The notes beneath the pieces are model-generated. The model was not told the origin of the DNA. It saw only the letters and a list, made by a program, of their open reading frames with translations, and made no database searches. From an uncultured Micrococcales bacterium (GTDB lineage: Bacteria; Actinomycetota; Actinomycetes; Actinomycetales; Microbacteriaceae), in the NCBI GenBank assembly GCA_913062975.1, contig CAJXZO010000003.1, forward strand, positions 1 to 64,000: a DNA stretch of 64,000 nt, given 5' to 3'. A program made the position numbers and the translations under genes. Each line of letters begins with the position of its first letter. The first letter of the stretch is position 1. Positions 10,247 to 21,649 of the stretch are shown here, one piece after another.

Positions 10247-11736
10247 TGTCTACTCTTCGCTATCGCTATCGCTTTCTGAATAACTCTGGCCTTGGCTAGC
10301 GTTTCCTGATACTCACTCTCTGGGTCGCTATCCAATACAATTCCAGCGCCAGCCTGCACATATGCAGAATCATCTCTAATCAAAGCTGTCCTGATCGCAA
10401 TGGCCAAATCAGCATTGCCTTGGAAGTCAAAATAGCCAACCACTCCCCCAAATAAACCGCGATTATTTGGTTCCAGTTTCTCAATGATCTCAAGCGCTTT
10501 TGGCTTTGGGGCACCAGAGAGGGTTCCCGCTGGAAATGCGGACGACACTGCCTGTACTCGGCTCACCCCTGACCTTATTTTTCCAATCACCGTGCTGACC
10601 AGGTGCATGATGTGTGAATACCTGTGAACGCTCATGAATTCATCAACTCGAACTGATTCTGGAACGCAGGTCCTCAACAAATCATTTCTGGCAAGATCAA
10701 CCAGCATCAAATGCTCTGATTGCTCTTTTGTGTCAGCCAGTAGCTCGCGTTCCATCTCCGCATCACTCAAAGGGTCAATGCCTCTTGGTCTGGAGCCCGC
10801 TATTGGGTGGGAAATGATGGTCTCTTGGTTTATTCGAACCAGTGCCTCTGGTGAGCTTCCAACGATCCAATAATCACCCTGCTCATCTTGAAGTCTTAGT
10901 AAATACATATAAGGACTTGGGTTGATGGCTCTGAGCACTGCATAAACTTCTTCGGCCTGAACATCTAGGCCCTGGGAGAATCTTTGACTGACCACGACTT
11001 GAAATACATCGCCAGCCACCACATGCTGCTTGGCAATTTCCACCATGTCCAGAAACTCTTGTTTCTGCATGTTGCTCTCGACTCTCGCCTCAGCGTCAAA
11101 ATCTAGCTCATACATCTCAGGTTCAGCTGCTGTGGTTATCAATGTATGAAGCTCAGAAAGTCTTTCGGTTGCATGTTCTAGAGAGCTCTCCAATTCACCG
11201 TCATCGGTGAAGATGTTGTGAACGATATGGATCTTGGAATCTTTGTGATCCAAAATCACAATCTCACGAAATTGCAGAAAATGAATTCGGGGAATGCTGT
11301 ATTCAGAATCTTTTTGTGGGGCGAGTTTCTCTAAGTCTCGGACCACATTCCAACTCATATGGCCAACTAGACCGCTTGAAAGCGGCAAAGTGGAAATTGG
11401 TGCCGATTTATAGTGTTCAGAAAGCTGTTCTAGTGCATCTAGTGGTCTGTCTTGTAAATCAAATCCAAGAGCAGGACCCTCCCAAACAGCAGTTCCGTTT
11501 TTTTCAAGTAGCTCACCCCTGGGGTTCAAGCCAATAAAGCTGTATTGCGACCAAACCCCCTGCTCGGCAGATTCAAGCAGAAAAACACCCTTTTGGTCGA
11601 TCAGCTTTCGATAAATGCCAAGCGGTGTCTCGCTAGCATTGAAATACTGTTTGATTAGCGGAATCACATTTGCTGATTTCGCCATCTCGGTCAGTTGCTC
11701 AATATTCAATTGATTACTCAAACTTCCTCGAAACAA
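10243..11736 (-). CDS. trpE: Anthranilate synthase component I
   Basis: SPSPYMYLL-like (NPSPYMYLLRL), GSSPEALVRI, HPIAGSRPRG, PAGTLSGAPK and QAGAGIVLDSDPESEYQE motifs. Confidence 0.97.
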   Translation of the reverse strand: MFRGSLSNQLNIEQLTEMAKSANVIPLIKQYFNASETPLGIYRKLIDQKGVFLLESAEQGVWSQYSFIGLNPRGELLEKNGTAVWEGPALGFDLQDRPLDALEQLSEHYKSAPISTLPLSSGLVGHMSWNVVRDLEKLAPQKDSEYSIPRIHFLQFREIVILDHKDSKIHIVHNIFTDDGELESSLEHATERLSELHTLITTAAEPEMYELDFDAEARVESNMQKQEFLDMVEIAKQHVVAGDVFQVVVSQRFSQGLDVQAEEVYAVLRAINPSPYMYLLRLQDEQGDYWIVGSSPEALVRINQETIISHPIAGSRPRGIDPLSDAEMERELLADTKEQSEHLMLVDLARNDLLRTCVPESVRVDEFMSVHRYSHIMHLVSTVIGKIRSGVSRVQAVSSAFPAGTLSGAPKPKALEIIEKLEPNNRGLFGGVVGYFDFQGNADLAIAIRTALIRDDSAYVQAGAGIVLDSDPESEYQETLAKARVIQKAIAIAKSRH

Positions 11737-12038
11737 CTATCTGCACCGGTGTGGCAGGTTGGTCCATTCGCATTTACCCTTGCCAGCAAGGCATCCCCGT
11801 CACAATCCAAGGACAAATCAATTAGCTCCAGGGTGTTGCCACTGGTCTCGCCTTTTTGCCAGATTTGTTGTCTTGAACGCGAATAAAACGTTACTTTTTT
11901 GTTCTTTTGAGTCAACACAAGACTTTCAGTGTTCATATATCCAAGCATCAGCACCTTGCCTGTTTCATAATTTTGAACAATGCATGCAACCAGTCCGTGC
12001 TCATCAAATTTGATTTTGTCGGTGACTACTTCTCTCAT
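11718..12038 (-). CDS. hisI: Phosphoribosyl-AMP cyclohydrolase
   Basis: VLMLGYMNTESL, SRSRQQIWQKGETSGN and LSLDCDGDALL motifs. Confidence 0.96.
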   Translation of the reverse strand: MREVVTDKIKFDEHGLVACIVQNYETGKVLMLGYMNTESLVLTQKNKKVTFYSRSRQQIWQKGETSGNTLELIDLSLDCDGDALLARVNANGPTCHTGADSCFEEV

Positions 12039-12784
12039 CTGACCTCCGCTCCGCTTTTGGCCATCGCACTCTTAGCCTCAGCGATGGATATTTCCCCTCG
12101 GTGAAAAACACCAGCTGCTAAAACCGCATCTACACCCGTTTCTAAGACTTCTGCAAAGTGCTTTGCAATGCCAGCACCACCACTTGCAATAACTGGAACT
12201 TCGGAGAGTTTAACTGCCAGAGAGGTCATTTCCATATCAAAACCATCACCTGTGCCATCGTGATCGATGCTGTTGATCAGCAACTCACCCACTGGCACGG
12301 AATTGCAAATCTCAATCCAATCCTCCAACAAAACTCCTGTTGCCCTCGTGCCACCGTGAGTGAAGAGTTCATAGCCTTTATCAGTCCGTTTGGCATCGAT
12401 GGAGCTCACCAGCACCTGAGATCCAAATTGCTTCACGATGTCTGCGAGAAGTTCAGGATTATTAATTGCAGCACTGCTGATGCTCACCTTGTCAGCACCA
12501 GCGTTTAGCAAATCGGCAACATCCTCGGGGGTCTTAATTCCACCACCAACGGTTAGCGGGATAAACACCTGTTCTGCAACATCTGAAACTGCCTTGATGG
12601 TTGCGTTTCTAGCCTCTAGTGATGCACTGACATCCAAAAAGGTAAGCTCATCTGCCCCTTGTGTGAAATATGTCTTCGCAAGCTCTACTGGATCGCCAAC
12701 ATCTACCAGGTCTTTGAAATTGACCCCCTTGACGACTCGACCGTTTTTAACATCGAGGCAAGGGATAACGCGCAGCGTAGTCAT
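12035..12784 (-). CDS. hisF: Imidazole glycerol phosphate synthase cyclase subunit
   Basis: RVIPCLDVKNGRVVKGVNF, TVGGGIKTPEDV and SIDHDGTGDGFD motifs. Confidence 0.98.
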   Translation of the reverse strand: MTTLRVIPCLDVKNGRVVKGVNFKDLVDVGDPVELAKTYFTQGADELTFLDVSASLEARNATIKAVSDVAEQVFIPLTVGGGIKTPEDVADLLNAGADKVSISSAAINNPELLADIVKQFGSQVLVSSIDAKRTDKGYELFTHGGTRATGVLLEDWIEICNSVPVGELLINSIDHDGTGDGFDMEMTSLAVKLSEVPVIASGGAGIAKHFAEVLETGVDAVLAAGVFHRGEISIAEAKSAMAKSGAEVR

Positions 12785-13626
12785 CAGATTCTTGCTGCGT
12801 GTATTTCGCTAACCAAGATCGCCTTGGCTCCAAGGTTTTGCAGTTCATCAAGCTTTTGATTCGTCTCTGACGCCAATACCAGAGCCCTAACAGCCACCCA
12901 GTTTTTGTCTTGAAGTGGAGAGACGGTTGGTGATTCAAATCCTGGAGTTATATCACTAGCTTTGTCCAAAAGCTCAACTGGGCAGTCAAAATCAAAAATT
13001 ACATACTTCCGAGCAACCAAAACACCCTCTAGGCGCCTGAGTAAACCTGCAGCCTGCTCTTTTTTGCCAGGAGATGCAATCAATTGGGCCGTTGAGTGCA
13101 TCAGTGGCTCCTCGACTATTTCTAAACCTGCTCTTCTCAGGGTGTTACCAGTGCTGACGACATCAACCACTGCATCAGCAACACCTAAGATGACGGCATT
13201 CTCAACCGCCCCATCCAATTTCACCAGTTCTGCAGAAATGCCTTGTTTCTCTAGAAGTGATGCTGTCAGGTTTTGATACGCGGTTGCTATTCGCATTCCG
13301 TCAAAATCGTTCAGCTTCTTTTTATCCCCATTGGGCGCAGCAAGAGCTAAGTGGCTACCGCCAAATTCCAAGTCAGAAACAACCTCGGCATCAGAATCTC
13401 CATCCAAAAGCAGATCTAAGCCCGTAATGCCTGCATCAAGTGTTCCCTTGCCAACGTATGTTGCTATGTCTTTTGGTCTCAAATAGAAAAACTCAACTTG
13501 GTTGACTTTGTCCACCAGGTGCAGTTCTTTGGAGTCTCTGCGAGTTTCATAGCCAGCCTCTGCGAGCATGGCAATTGATGCATCGCTTAGGATGCCCTTA
13601 TTCGGAACAGCTACCTTCAAAATCAA
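12784..13626 (-). CDS. hisG: ATP phosphoribosyltransferase (long form)
   Basis: VAVPNKGIL, DAGITGLDLL and DAVVDVVSTGNTLR motifs; 280 aa with C-terminal regulatory domain. Confidence 0.96.
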   Translation of the reverse strand: MILKVAVPNKGILSDASIAMLAEAGYETRRDSKELHLVDKVNQVEFFYLRPKDIATYVGKGTLDAGITGLDLLLDGDSDAEVVSDLEFGGSHLALAAPNGDKKKLNDFDGMRIATAYQNLTASLLEKQGISAELVKLDGAVENAVILGVADAVVDVVSTGNTLRRAGLEIVEEPLMHSTAQLIASPGKKEQAAGLLRRLEGVLVARKYVIFDFDCPVELLDKASDITPGFESPTVSPLQDKNWVAVRALVLASETNQKLDELQNLGAKAILVSEIHAARI

Positions 13627-13886
13627 AGTTTTTCCTCCAACTGCGCAAGTGTTATTCCCTTGCTAACAAGCAATACCTGCAGGTGATAAATCAGCTGACT
13701 TGCCTCTGTTGCTAGATCCTCTGCTGTTTCATATTCTGCAGCCATCCAGCTTTCACTGGCCTCCTCAACCACCTTTTTGCCAATCTCGTGAACCCCAAGC
13801 TCCAATAGCTCACTGGTTCTGCTGCCTTCGGTGGGGTTATCTCTGCGAGACTCTATTAGTTCAAAAAGTTCATTGAATGAGGTCAT
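13623..13886 (-). CDS. hisE: Phosphoribosyl-ATP pyrophosphohydrolase (start trimmed to MTSFNELFELI)
   Basis: GKKVVEEASESWMAAEYE and EASQLIYHLQVLL motifs. Confidence 0.92.
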   Translation of the reverse strand: MTSFNELFELIESRRDNPTEGSRTSELLELGVHEIGKKVVEEASESWMAAEYETAEDLATEASQLIYHLQVLLVSKGITLAQLEEKL

Positions 13887-13896
13887 GGCCTCAAGA

Positions 13897-14541
13897 CTAC
13901 CTGTTTGCTGCGGCCCTGAGCTGATGAATTGCCTGCTCTGGACTGTCTGCACCAAAAACTGCACTCCCTGCAACAAAGGTGTCAGCACCAGCTTCGGAGG
14001 CAAGCGAGATGGTGTCAAGGTTTATACCCCCGTCAACCTGCAAAAAACAATTGGGGTTCTCCTGATCGATGAGTTCCCTTGCATATCTAATCTTTGGCAG
14101 CACTTCATGCATGAATTTTTGTCCACCAAAACCGGGTTCCACGGTCATAACCAATACCTGATCCAATTGATGCACAAGCTCTTTATAAGGCTCTAGTGGA
14201 GTATTCGGCTTTACCGCTATGCCCACTTTTTTCCCAAGCTCTTTGACCTTGTAAATAATTCGCTGGGGGTCAGATGCGCTTTCGATGTGGAAGGTAACCA
14301 TCTCTGAATTTTCTGCATACCTCGGAGCCCATGTATCAGGATCACTAATCATCAAATGAACATCAAAACCCGTTTTGCTAACTTTGCGCCAGTTCTCGAC
14401 AACAGGCAGGCCAAATGTAATGTTTGGGACAAAGTGGCTATCCATCACATCGACATGAATCATGTCTGCTGCCTCTACCTTGGCCAGTTCCGCAGTCATG
14501 TTTGCGAAATCAGCACTGAGGATTGATGGGTTAATTCTCAT
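13897..14541 (-). CDS. rpe: Ribulose-phosphate 3-epimerase
   Basis: INPSILSADFANM, HVDVMDSHFVPN, VMTVEPGFGGQKF and VDGGIN motifs. Confidence 0.97.
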   Translation of the reverse strand: MRINPSILSADFANMTAELAKVEAADMIHVDVMDSHFVPNITFGLPVVENWRKVSKTGFDVHLMISDPDTWAPRYAENSEMVTFHIESASDPQRIIYKVKELGKKVGIAVKPNTPLEPYKELVHQLDQVLVMTVEPGFGGQKFMHEVLPKIRYARELIDQENPNCFLQVDGGINLDTISLASEAGADTFVAGSAVFGADSPEQAIHQLRAAANR

Positions 14542-14550
14542 GACTTCAGA

Positions 14551-15810
14551 TTACTGCTTTTGAAACAAAGCCAAGAACATGCAGTCAGCGTTGTCCCGGT
14601 CACTCCACAGCTGCAAAGTTGAGCGAGCTTTATTTGCATCAAGCTCTGCGTAATCTCTCCACGGCAGAATTTTGAACTCAGGGTGATTGTCTATAAACCA
14701 GCGAGCTATGGAGGTGGTTTCTTCGATCAGTGGAGAGCAGGTTACATAGGCGATAATTCCCTCATCCGCAGTAATGGTTGCGGCTTTTTCCAATAGTTCT
14801 TTTTGGATCTGATTCAGGTTTTGAATTTGGTCTGGCTTTTTATTATGTCTTGATTCAGGCTTTCTTCTCAGAGCTCCAAGACCGGTACAGGGTGCGTCAA
14901 TTAGAACTAGCTGATAGTCCTTGTCATAGTCAAACTTCAATGCATCGGCTGGAAAGACTTCAGCATTGGGGAATGTTTTCAAACCATCCTTGACCAGATC
15001 CGCCCTCTTTGGATACAGCTCTATTGCGGTAATACTTGTACTTCGCTGATTGGCTATAGCTGCTAACAGGCTTGCCTTTCCACCTGGTCCCGCGCACATA
15101 TCCAGCCAGTTACCATCTTTCGCAGCACTCGCAGCAATTTGCGTGACCAGCTGTGACCCCTGGTCTTGATAGCGAAAGTGGGCAAGGTCAAGGCCGTCAA
15201 TGGATTCGAATCCGATATTTGAAAGTCCAAGAGGCTGAGCACCTTCGGGAATTTGATTTGGTGGTAAGGCAACCATCTGCGGTTTCGGTGATTTGTTGTT
15301 CTCCGCAAGCAGTGTTTCAACATCCCCAGCAGAATCCATTTCACGAGATGCGGATAGGGCATCGATAATCCATTTCGGGTGGGCGAACTCGATTACTTTG
15401 TTCTCTCCCGAGGTCAGCTTTTCAAGCAGTTGTAGGGCATTTGATGAGAGTTTTCGCATGCATGCATTAACTAGCCCAGAAGCCTTTGGCGCCTCCTGTT
15501 TGCAAAGTTCAACGGCTTGGTCAACTGCAGCGTGATTTTCGGTTCGCATGTTGATCAGTTCGTGCAACCCCATGCGCAAAATGTTCAAAACCACAGGTTC
15601 TAGTTTGGATATATCCGTGACTTCTTTGATCAACGCATCGTATTGAATTTGCATGCGCAGAGTTCCATAGCCTAATTCCTGAGCAAAACCTCGGTCTTGT
15701 TTGGACATGTTTGATTTCTGCAGGAGCTGAGGGAGCTTGATGTTGGCGTATGCGCCCTCGTGCACAAGCATCAAAAGCCTAAAGGCCACCAGCCTCGACT
15801 CAGTTACCAA
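14551..15810 (-). CDS. rsmB: 16S rRNA (cytosine-5)-methyltransferase, RsmB/NOP family
   Basis: NusB-like N-terminus plus WLDMCAGPGGKASLLAA, DAPCTGLGALRRKPESR and VTCSPLIEE motifs. Confidence 0.93.
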   Translation of the reverse strand: MVTESRLVAFRLLMLVHEGAYANIKLPQLLQKSNMSKQDRGFAQELGYGTLRMQIQYDALIKEVTDISKLEPVVLNILRMGLHELINMRTENHAAVDQAVELCKQEAPKASGLVNACMRKLSSNALQLLEKLTSGENKVIEFAHPKWIIDALSASREMDSAGDVETLLAENNKSPKPQMVALPPNQIPEGAQPLGLSNIGFESIDGLDLAHFRYQDQGSQLVTQIAASAAKDGNWLDMCAGPGGKASLLAAIANQRSTSITAIELYPKRADLVKDGLKTFPNAEVFPADALKFDYDKDYQLVLIDAPCTGLGALRRKPESRHNKKPDQIQNLNQIQKELLEKAATITADEGIIAYVTCSPLIEETTSIARWFIDNHPEFKILPWRDYAELDANKARSTLQLWSDRDNADCMFLALFQKQ

Positions 15811-16702
15811 GGATTACTTCTCCAACCCCGTTGAACCAGTCAATGGCTGGCATTTCCTTTTTTGCAAATGGTTGAACTGTAATGAGCTCCAGGCTGGTTG
15901 AACCAGCACAAGTTACATAAATCTTTTTTCCAACCTTGGTTACCTGGCCAATTTGATGATCAGTCCCTGGATCAGAAATACCGGTGGTTGCAGCATTGAT
16001 TATTCTAAATGCATCTCCCTGCAGTGTTGTCCAAGCTATTGGTTCTGGGTTGCAGGCATTGACTATCCGTAAACAACTCTCCGAATCAGTTTTGAAATCC
16101 AGAAAACACTCTGCTCGGTCAAGTTTTTTGGCCAGGGATTGGTCCCCTGCTTGAGAAAAACAAATTGGTTGCTCTGTTTTCAGAAGCTCCAGTAGCGGTT
16201 CGATTGATGCATCTGCCAATTTCTCGAGTGCCTGGGCTGTATTCATATCAGAAATATCCACGGGGATTTGTGTGAAAAGGTCCCCTGTATCCATGCCTTC
16301 ATCCAATTTGAAGATGCTCACACCAGAGTCAGTATTTCCATCCATAATCGCTCGCTGCACAGGGGCAGCACCTCTGTATTTGGGAAGTAACGAAAAGTGA
16401 ACATTGAACCACTCAAGAGCATCCAGCACCTCATCTTTGAGAATTGCGCCATAACTCACAATAATTCCCCTGCTGGCGCCAGTCTGAATAATGTCGTTTA
16501 GCGCCTCTGTGGGGTCATTTGTTTTGACAATTTTCACAGCTTGACTATCAGCAATGTCTGCAACTGGTGTTTGGGTAATCGTCTTTTTCCTACCAAAAGG
16601 AGCGTCTTTCCTTGTAATCACAAGTGAAGGCTTTTGGCTTGATGAAATAGCCTGCAAAATCCAAGCAGCGGTTTTATCGCTACCAGCAAAAACGTAATCC
16701 AC
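15800..16702 (-). CDS. fmt: Methionyl-tRNA formyltransferase
   Basis: FNVHFSLLPKYRGAAPVQRAI and GVSIFKLDEGMDTGD motifs. Confidence 0.96.
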   Translation of the reverse strand: MDYVFAGSDKTAAWILQAISSSQKPSLVITRKDAPFGRKKTITQTPVADIADSQAVKIVKTNDPTEALNDIIQTGASRGIIVSYGAILKDEVLDALEWFNVHFSLLPKYRGAAPVQRAIMDGNTDSGVSIFKLDEGMDTGDLFTQIPVDISDMNTAQALEKLADASIEPLLELLKTEQPICFSQAGDQSLAKKLDRAECFLDFKTDSESCLRIVNACNPEPIAWTTLQGDAFRIINAATTGISDPGTDHQIGQVTKVGKKIYVTCAGSTSLELITVQPFAKKEMPAIDWFNGVGEVILGN

Positions 16703-18498
16703 TAAATCAACCCCTGTCCGTCCATGACAACCTTAAGGCCTCTTTTTCTTCTCTTACCTTCAAGTGGTGGAGTCATTAGTTGCTCTTTCATCAAAATCTC
16801 GGCAACGATAGCGCCATTTTTATACAGATAGCTAAAAACCAAATTGGGCTCTGTTGAGATGATGTCGGCCACTCCGCTTATTGAATCAGCCACTTGGCTC
16901 AGGCGTTGATGATCCGCCTGCACTATTCCTAATCTTTTCCATGGTGAGAGGCCTAGTTGTTTCCGCTGTTGAGATTCTTGATCAACAAGCTTTGCTATTT
17001 GCCCGATGGAAAGTTGCTTCACAACCTCGCCCTCGTAATCACTGAAGTGCAGTCTTCCGTCAGTTGCCAAGTAGCTAGCGGCGTCTAACCAGTTTCTGAG
17101 ACTGTGCTCAACAGCTCTTAGGCTCTCTCGGCTTAGAAAACTCTGAGGTTGGTCAACAACAACCAGTGAGTAGCCATCATCAGTATGGGGAATTGCACCG
17201 GGGGTTGCCACCACCAGGACCCTCCCCTTGATTTGTTCCACCCTTATCTGTTGCGATGACTCAATAATTCGCGTGCCCGGAAACATTCGACCAAAGTCCG
17301 CCACTGTTCTGGTCACACCTTTTTTGCCTCGCGTGAACTTGGCAGAACCGCAGTGTTGACACTTGGGAGAACTGAGCTGAGAGCACGTGCGGCACTTATA
17401 AGTTTCCGCTCGTGGCATGAACAGGCTGCCACCACAGCTGTTGCAGCGTCCGGGATATCGACAGTTGGAGCAAACAACACTGGCACTCTCCCCAGCAAAG
17501 GAGGTCAGGACCAGAACCGACCCGCCTTCAAGGCTCTGCCTGATGAGTTTCTGAGTGCTTATTGAACTTTCCAGCCCAAAACTTATTCTTGGAACATCAC
17601 CGCTTAGATTGGAATCGACATGGCCAATCTGCATCAGCCTCAAAGACTCCGCACTTGGAAGGTGGCTGATGGTGTGGACAAATGCCGAGCTTGTCTCAGC
17701 CCTGAGATAAGCCAGCTCGCGGGTAGACAAATAGGGTGCGGATTCAGATTCATGCGACGGGTCTAAATCACTAACAATAATTAGTCTTTCGAGGTTCAGG
17801 ACATCCATCATTAGCACCACTCTGGACCCCACCAAGATTGCTTCATTGCTAAGCAGTTTCTGCTGCAAGAAATAACGCTTTGCAGGTGTTCTGTGATCCT
17901 CTGCCCAAAGCAGTTGATCCTCGATGCCTAGAGAGGCAGCGAGCTTTCTAAACCTAGCCAATTGCCTGAAATCAGCAATGTTTATAATCGCACTTCCAGT
18001 GCCGGAAATAGCACTCTGCATCGCCGAAATTGCCCATTGCGGGTGAAGTGCTCCAGCAACCAAGTGCTGTTTGGCAGGAACTGACTGAACCAGATGTTTT
18101 GAAAGCATAAGTTCCCCACCCAGTGCTTCCAGTTGTTCCTGACCGGGCCTTTGCGGTGTTTCGTAGTCGTCAGTTTTCCGTTTTGGTCTGGTTGTTGTGG
18201 AAAGCCTCAGCATTTCGCCTGCAGTTATCGCCTGTCTTTTGGAAACCGATGTGATGAAATCCAGAAACGGCCTGCTGAGAATTGGAGGGCCTTCAACAGA
18301 AGCTATTTCGGCAGTGGCATGCTCACTACTGGCCAAAACCTCGCTAACCACTGCTTTTTTTAAGCTGGATTGCCTGCCGAATGGAACTAAGACAGGTTGA
18401 CCAATTTCAACCTCTAACCCTGCTGGAACCTCATAGTCAAACTCTCGCCCCAATTGAGGCAGGGGCGAATCAATGATTACTTTGCAGTAATCAATCAC
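16702..18498 (-). CDS. priA: Probable primosomal protein N' (PriA-like, without recognisable helicase motifs)
   Basis: N-terminal PriA fold ([10 protein letters not shown]) and the paired zinc-binding cysteines [17 protein letters not shown]...[16 protein letters not shown]; syntenic with metK and fmt. Confidence 0.87.
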   Translation of the reverse strand: MIDYCKVIIDSPLPQLGREFDYEVPAGLEVEIGQPVLVPFGRQSSLKKAVVSEVLASSEHATAEIASVEGPPILSRPFLDFITSVSKRQAITAGEMLRLSTTTRPKRKTDDYETPQRPGQEQLEALGGELMLSKHLVQSVPAKQHLVAGALHPQWAISAMQSAISGTGSAIINIADFRQLARFRKLAASLGIEDQLLWAEDHRTPAKRYFLQQKLLSNEAILVGSRVVLMMDVLNLERLIIVSDLDPSHESESAPYLSTRELAYLRAETSSAFVHTISHLPSAESLRLMQIGHVDSNLSGDVPRISFGLESSISTQKLIRQSLEGGSVLVLTSFAGESASVVCSNCRYPGRCNSCGGSLFMPRAETYKCRTCSQLSSPKCQHCGSAKFTRGKKGVTRTVADFGRMFPGTRIIESSQQIRVEQIKGRVLVVATPGAIPHTDDGYSLVVVDQPQSFLSRESLRAVEHSLRNWLDAASYLATDGRLHFSDYEGEVVKQLSIGQIAKLVDQESQQRKQLGLSPWKRLGIVQADHQRLSQVADSISGVADIISTEPNLVFSYLYKNGAIVAEILMKEQLMTPPLEGKRRKRGLKVVMDGQGLI

Positions 18499-19691
18499 AA
18501 CCCAAGCTCTTTAGCAATAAGTGCCGCTCTGTCTGTTTTTTCCCAAGTGAATTCATCTAGGTCTCTGCCGAAGTGACCATAGGCTGCTGTCTTTAGATAA
18601 ATGGGGCGCAGTAGATCAAGATCACGAATAATCGCTCCAGGTCTCAAATCAAAGACTGTCTTAACAGCTTCGGTTATTTCGCTGTCTGGAACTTTGCCAG
18701 TTCCGAAGGTGTCAACCATCATTGAAACTGGTTCACTAACCCCAATTGCATAAGCCACCTGCACCTCAGCCCTTTCGGCTGCGCCGGAAGCAACAATGTT
18801 TTTTGCAACCCAACGCATCGCATAGGCTGCACTTCTGTCCACTTTGGATGGGTCTTTGCCACTGAAAGCGCCGCCACCGTGCCTGGAATAACCGCCGTAG
18901 GTGTCAACAATTATCTTCCTGCCGGTAAGACCTGCATCTCCCTGTGGGCCTCCAATCACAAAGCGACCACTTGGGTTAATCAGCAATCTAACTCCCTCAA
19001 TGCTCAGCCCATATTGAGAGATTACTGGCTTGATAATTGAGGTAATAATTGCTTGAGACAGAGAATCATTATCAATGTCCTCATCGTGCTGAGTTGAAAT
19101 TACAACGGTGTCTAATCTGGTGGGCTTTCCATGATCATACTCAAGAGTTACCTGTGCCTTGCCATCAGGTCTCAGAAAATCTAATTCACCACTTTTTCTA
19201 ACGCTAGCCAGCTTTTCTGTAAGTCTGTGGGCAAGGGTTATCGGCAGAGGCATAAGCTCTGGTGTCTCATTGGTGGCAAAGCCAAACATGATTCCTTGAT
19301 CACCGGCGCCCAGTTTTGAAATATCATCATCATTGCCGCCTCGTGCTTCCAGACTGGTGTCAACTCCCGCTGCAATTTCAGCTGACTGGCTTCCAATGCT
19401 GACACTGACTCCACAGCTAGCTCCATCGAAGCCGACCTTGCTGGAGGTGTAACCAATGTCCGAAATCAGTTTTCTAACGAGTTCTGGGATTTCAACATAG
19501 CCCCGGGTGCGAACCTCACCCGCAATCTGCACAAGACCAGTGGTAACAAGCGCCTCAACTGCCACCCGTGAACCATCATCTTGGCGAAGCATTTCATCCA
19601 GGATGGCATCGGAAATTTGATCACATAATTTATCTGGGTGTCCTTCGGTGACACTTTCAGAACTGAATAGATAACTTGACATTGCTCTCAA
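18495..19691 (-). CDS. metK: S-adenosylmethionine synthase
   Basis: [33 protein letters not shown] and [18 protein letters not shown] motifs. Confidence 0.99.
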   Translation of the reverse strand: MRAMSSYLFSSESVTEGHPDKLCDQISDAILDEMLRQDDGSRVAVEALVTTGLVQIAGEVRTRGYVEIPELVRKLISDIGYTSSKVGFDGASCGVSVSIGSQSAEIAAGVDTSLEARGGNDDDISKLGAGDQGIMFGFATNETPELMPLPITLAHRLTEKLASVRKSGELDFLRPDGKAQVTLEYDHGKPTRLDTVVISTQHDEDIDNDSLSQAIITSIIKPVISQYGLSIEGVRLLINPSGRFVIGGPQGDAGLTGRKIIVDTYGGYSRHGGGAFSGKDPSKVDRSAAYAMRWVAKNIVASGAAERAEVQVAYAIGVSEPVSMMVDTFGTGKVPDSEITEAVKTVFDLRPGAIIRDLDLLRPIYLKTAAYGHFGRDLDEFTWEKTDRAALIAKELGL

Positions 19692-19693
19692 TA

Positions 19694-20839
19694 CTATTTG
19701 AAGTTGGCTTTGAGGCTATCCGCTATGTGTGAAACAGCCTGATTTGCAACATCTTGTTTCGTTCCAGAAAGTTCAGTCTGGGTGTCGGTGACCAATACTG
19801 CTTCCGTCACGTCTGAATCGAAAGCCTTTTCCGTGTTTGCAAAGACGGCATCGACACGCTTGCTAATACTTTTTTCTATAGCGGTCTGTATCCAGTCGTT
19901 GCCGCTATCAGCGACTGAAAACGCCAAAACAAAGGTTCCTGGGTGTGCTTGTTTGAAGCCAGCAACAATGTCCTCGGTCGGAATCAATTTGATCTGCTGA
20001 GAGGTCTCTCTGGACAGCTTTCCTGGGTGTGCTTCTACTGTGAAATCGCTCACAGCAGCGGCCATTACCAATAGATCGCACTCCGTGTTGCTCAGCTCGG
20101 CCCGTAATTGATTGTGTGTGGTGACTCTTGTCACCTTGAAACCAGACAACGGGACGGAGGTGTTTGCAGCAATTACTGACACCTCTGCACCCAAAGACTG
20201 CAAGGCCTTGGCAAAAGCCAATCCCTGCTTGCCACTGGAGCGATTTCCGAGATAGCGAACGCTGTCTATCGCCTCCGATGTTCCACCCAGAGTGACAACA
20301 GCACGGAGGCCTGCAAGCTCACCTTGTTGCAATACCTCATTGACTATGTCGTCAGGTTCCGGAAGTCTTCCAACTCCGCTGTCCTCGCCACTGAGTCGGC
20401 CTACGGCAGGTTCAATGACGACCATGCCTCTGTCTCTCAAAACCGCAACGTTTTCAACTGTTGCCGTATTTGTGTACATATTTGAGTGCATTGCAGGCGC
20501 AATATAAACCCCGGCGTCACTGGCCATAATCACATTGGTTAGCAGGTCGGTGGCGATGCCATTAGCCATCCGTCCCAGAAAGGATGCGGTAGCTGGGGCG
20601 ACGACGATTTTTTCGGCCCAATCGGCCAACTCAATGTGGGCGCCGTGTTCAGTCTCGGCATATAAGTCTGAATAGACCTTATTGTTGCTTAGGTTTGCAA
20701 GTGTTGGTTCACCAATAAACCTCAGGGCGTTTTCGGTTGCTATGACCCTAACCTGGTGGCCCTGCTCGGTGAACGCTCTAATCAGCGTTGCTGCCTTGAA
20801 TGCTGCAATGCCGCCGGTAACTCCCAGCAGAATTTGCAA
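19694..20839 (-). CDS. coaBC: Bifunctional phosphopantothenoylcysteine decarboxylase / phosphopantothenate-cysteine ligase
   Basis: [24 protein letters not shown] and [22 protein letters not shown] motifs. Confidence 0.96.
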   Translation of the reverse strand: MQILLGVTGGIAAFKAATLIRAFTEQGHQVRVIATENALRFIGEPTLANLSNNKVYSDLYAETEHGAHIELADWAEKIVVAPATASFLGRMANGIATDLLTNVIMASDAGVYIAPAMHSNMYTNTATVENVAVLRDRGMVVIEPAVGRLSGEDSGVGRLPEPDDIVNEVLQQGELAGLRAVVTLGGTSEAIDSVRYLGNRSSGKQGLAFAKALQSLGAEVSVIAANTSVPLSGFKVTRVTTHNQLRAELSNTECDLLVMAAAVSDFTVEAHPGKLSRETSQQIKLIPTEDIVAGFKQAHPGTFVLAFSVADSGNDWIQTAIEKSISKRVDAVFANTEKAFDSDVTEAVLVTDTQTELSGTKQDVANQAVSHIADSLKANFK

Positions 20840-20841
20840 AA

Positions 20842-21096
20842 TTAGTCCTCTAGCGAAATTCTCTGTAGCTTGTCCTGGTGAATTTCCTGCAAGGAAATTG
20901 ACAATGGCTTGTCATCAACAGCGCTGTCAATCAGTGGACCAACATAGTTGAAAAGGCTTCCCTCGTGCAGTGCTGAGTAGTACTCAGAGATTTGACGGGC
21001 ACGCTTTGATGCAAACATCACCAACTCGTATTTTGAATCTACTTTTGATAGCAGTTCGTCAATTGGTGGTCTTACGATTCCCTGTGCTTCGTTCAT
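20842..21096 (-). CDS. rpoZ: DNA-directed RNA polymerase omega subunit
   Basis: [28 protein letters not shown]; syntenic between gmk and coaBC. Confidence 0.95.
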   Translation of the reverse strand: MNEAQGIVRPPIDELLSKVDSKYELVMFASKRARQISEYYSALHEGSLFNYVGPLIDSAVDDKPLSISLQEIHQDKLQRISLED

Positions 21097-21649
21097 TCTC
21101 TTCTTTCCTTCGAAGTATGTAGTCTAAAACCTCTTGGGTGGTTTTCTCTAGTTCATCATTGATAAAAACTTCATCGAATTCATCCTGGGCCTGCAATTCA
21201 TCCTTGGCGGTGTTCAGTCTGGCCTCCAATTGTGCGTCAGTTTCCGTGCCACGGCCACGCAGTCTAGATTCCAATTGTTCAAAACTCGGCGGGGCAATAA
21301 ATATCTGAACAACATCGGGTGCTGTCTCTCTGATCTGCCTTGCCCCGTCCAGATCAATTTCTAGAATCACAGTCTTGCCCTCTGACTGCAATTTATCCAC
21401 TGCCTTTTTGGGTGTTCCGTATCTGTTTAGACCAAACACCCATGCCCACTCGAGCATCTGCTTATCTTCAATCATGCGGTCAAACTGCTCATCTGAAACA
21501 AAGTAATATTGAACACCGTCTGTTTCAGCTTCCCTGGGTTCCCGAGTGGTGGCACTAACGCTCAACACAAAATCAGAGCGCTGATTCAGCATCCCGCTAA
21601 CTATGCTTCCCTTGCCAACACCCGCTGGTCCACAGATGACCACCATCAC
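21059..21649 (-). CDS. gmk: Guanylate kinase
   Basis: [15 protein letters not shown]-loop, [21 protein letters not shown] and [12 protein letters not shown] motifs. Confidence 0.96.
   Translation of the reverse strand: MMVVICGPAGVGKGSIVSGMLNQRSDFVLSVSATTREPREAETDGVQYYFVSDEQFDRMIEDKQMLEWAWVFGLNRYGTPKKAVDKLQSEGKTVILEIDLDGARQIRETAPDVVQIFIAPPSFEQLESRLRGRGTETDAQLEARLNTAKDELQAQDEFDEVFINDELEKTTQEVLDYILRRKEENERSTGNRKTTN

Noticed and set aside
10243-11736. Trp attenuator upstream of trpE
   Set aside because: trpE directly overlaps hisI, leaving no room for a leader peptide or terminator/antiterminator at this position.
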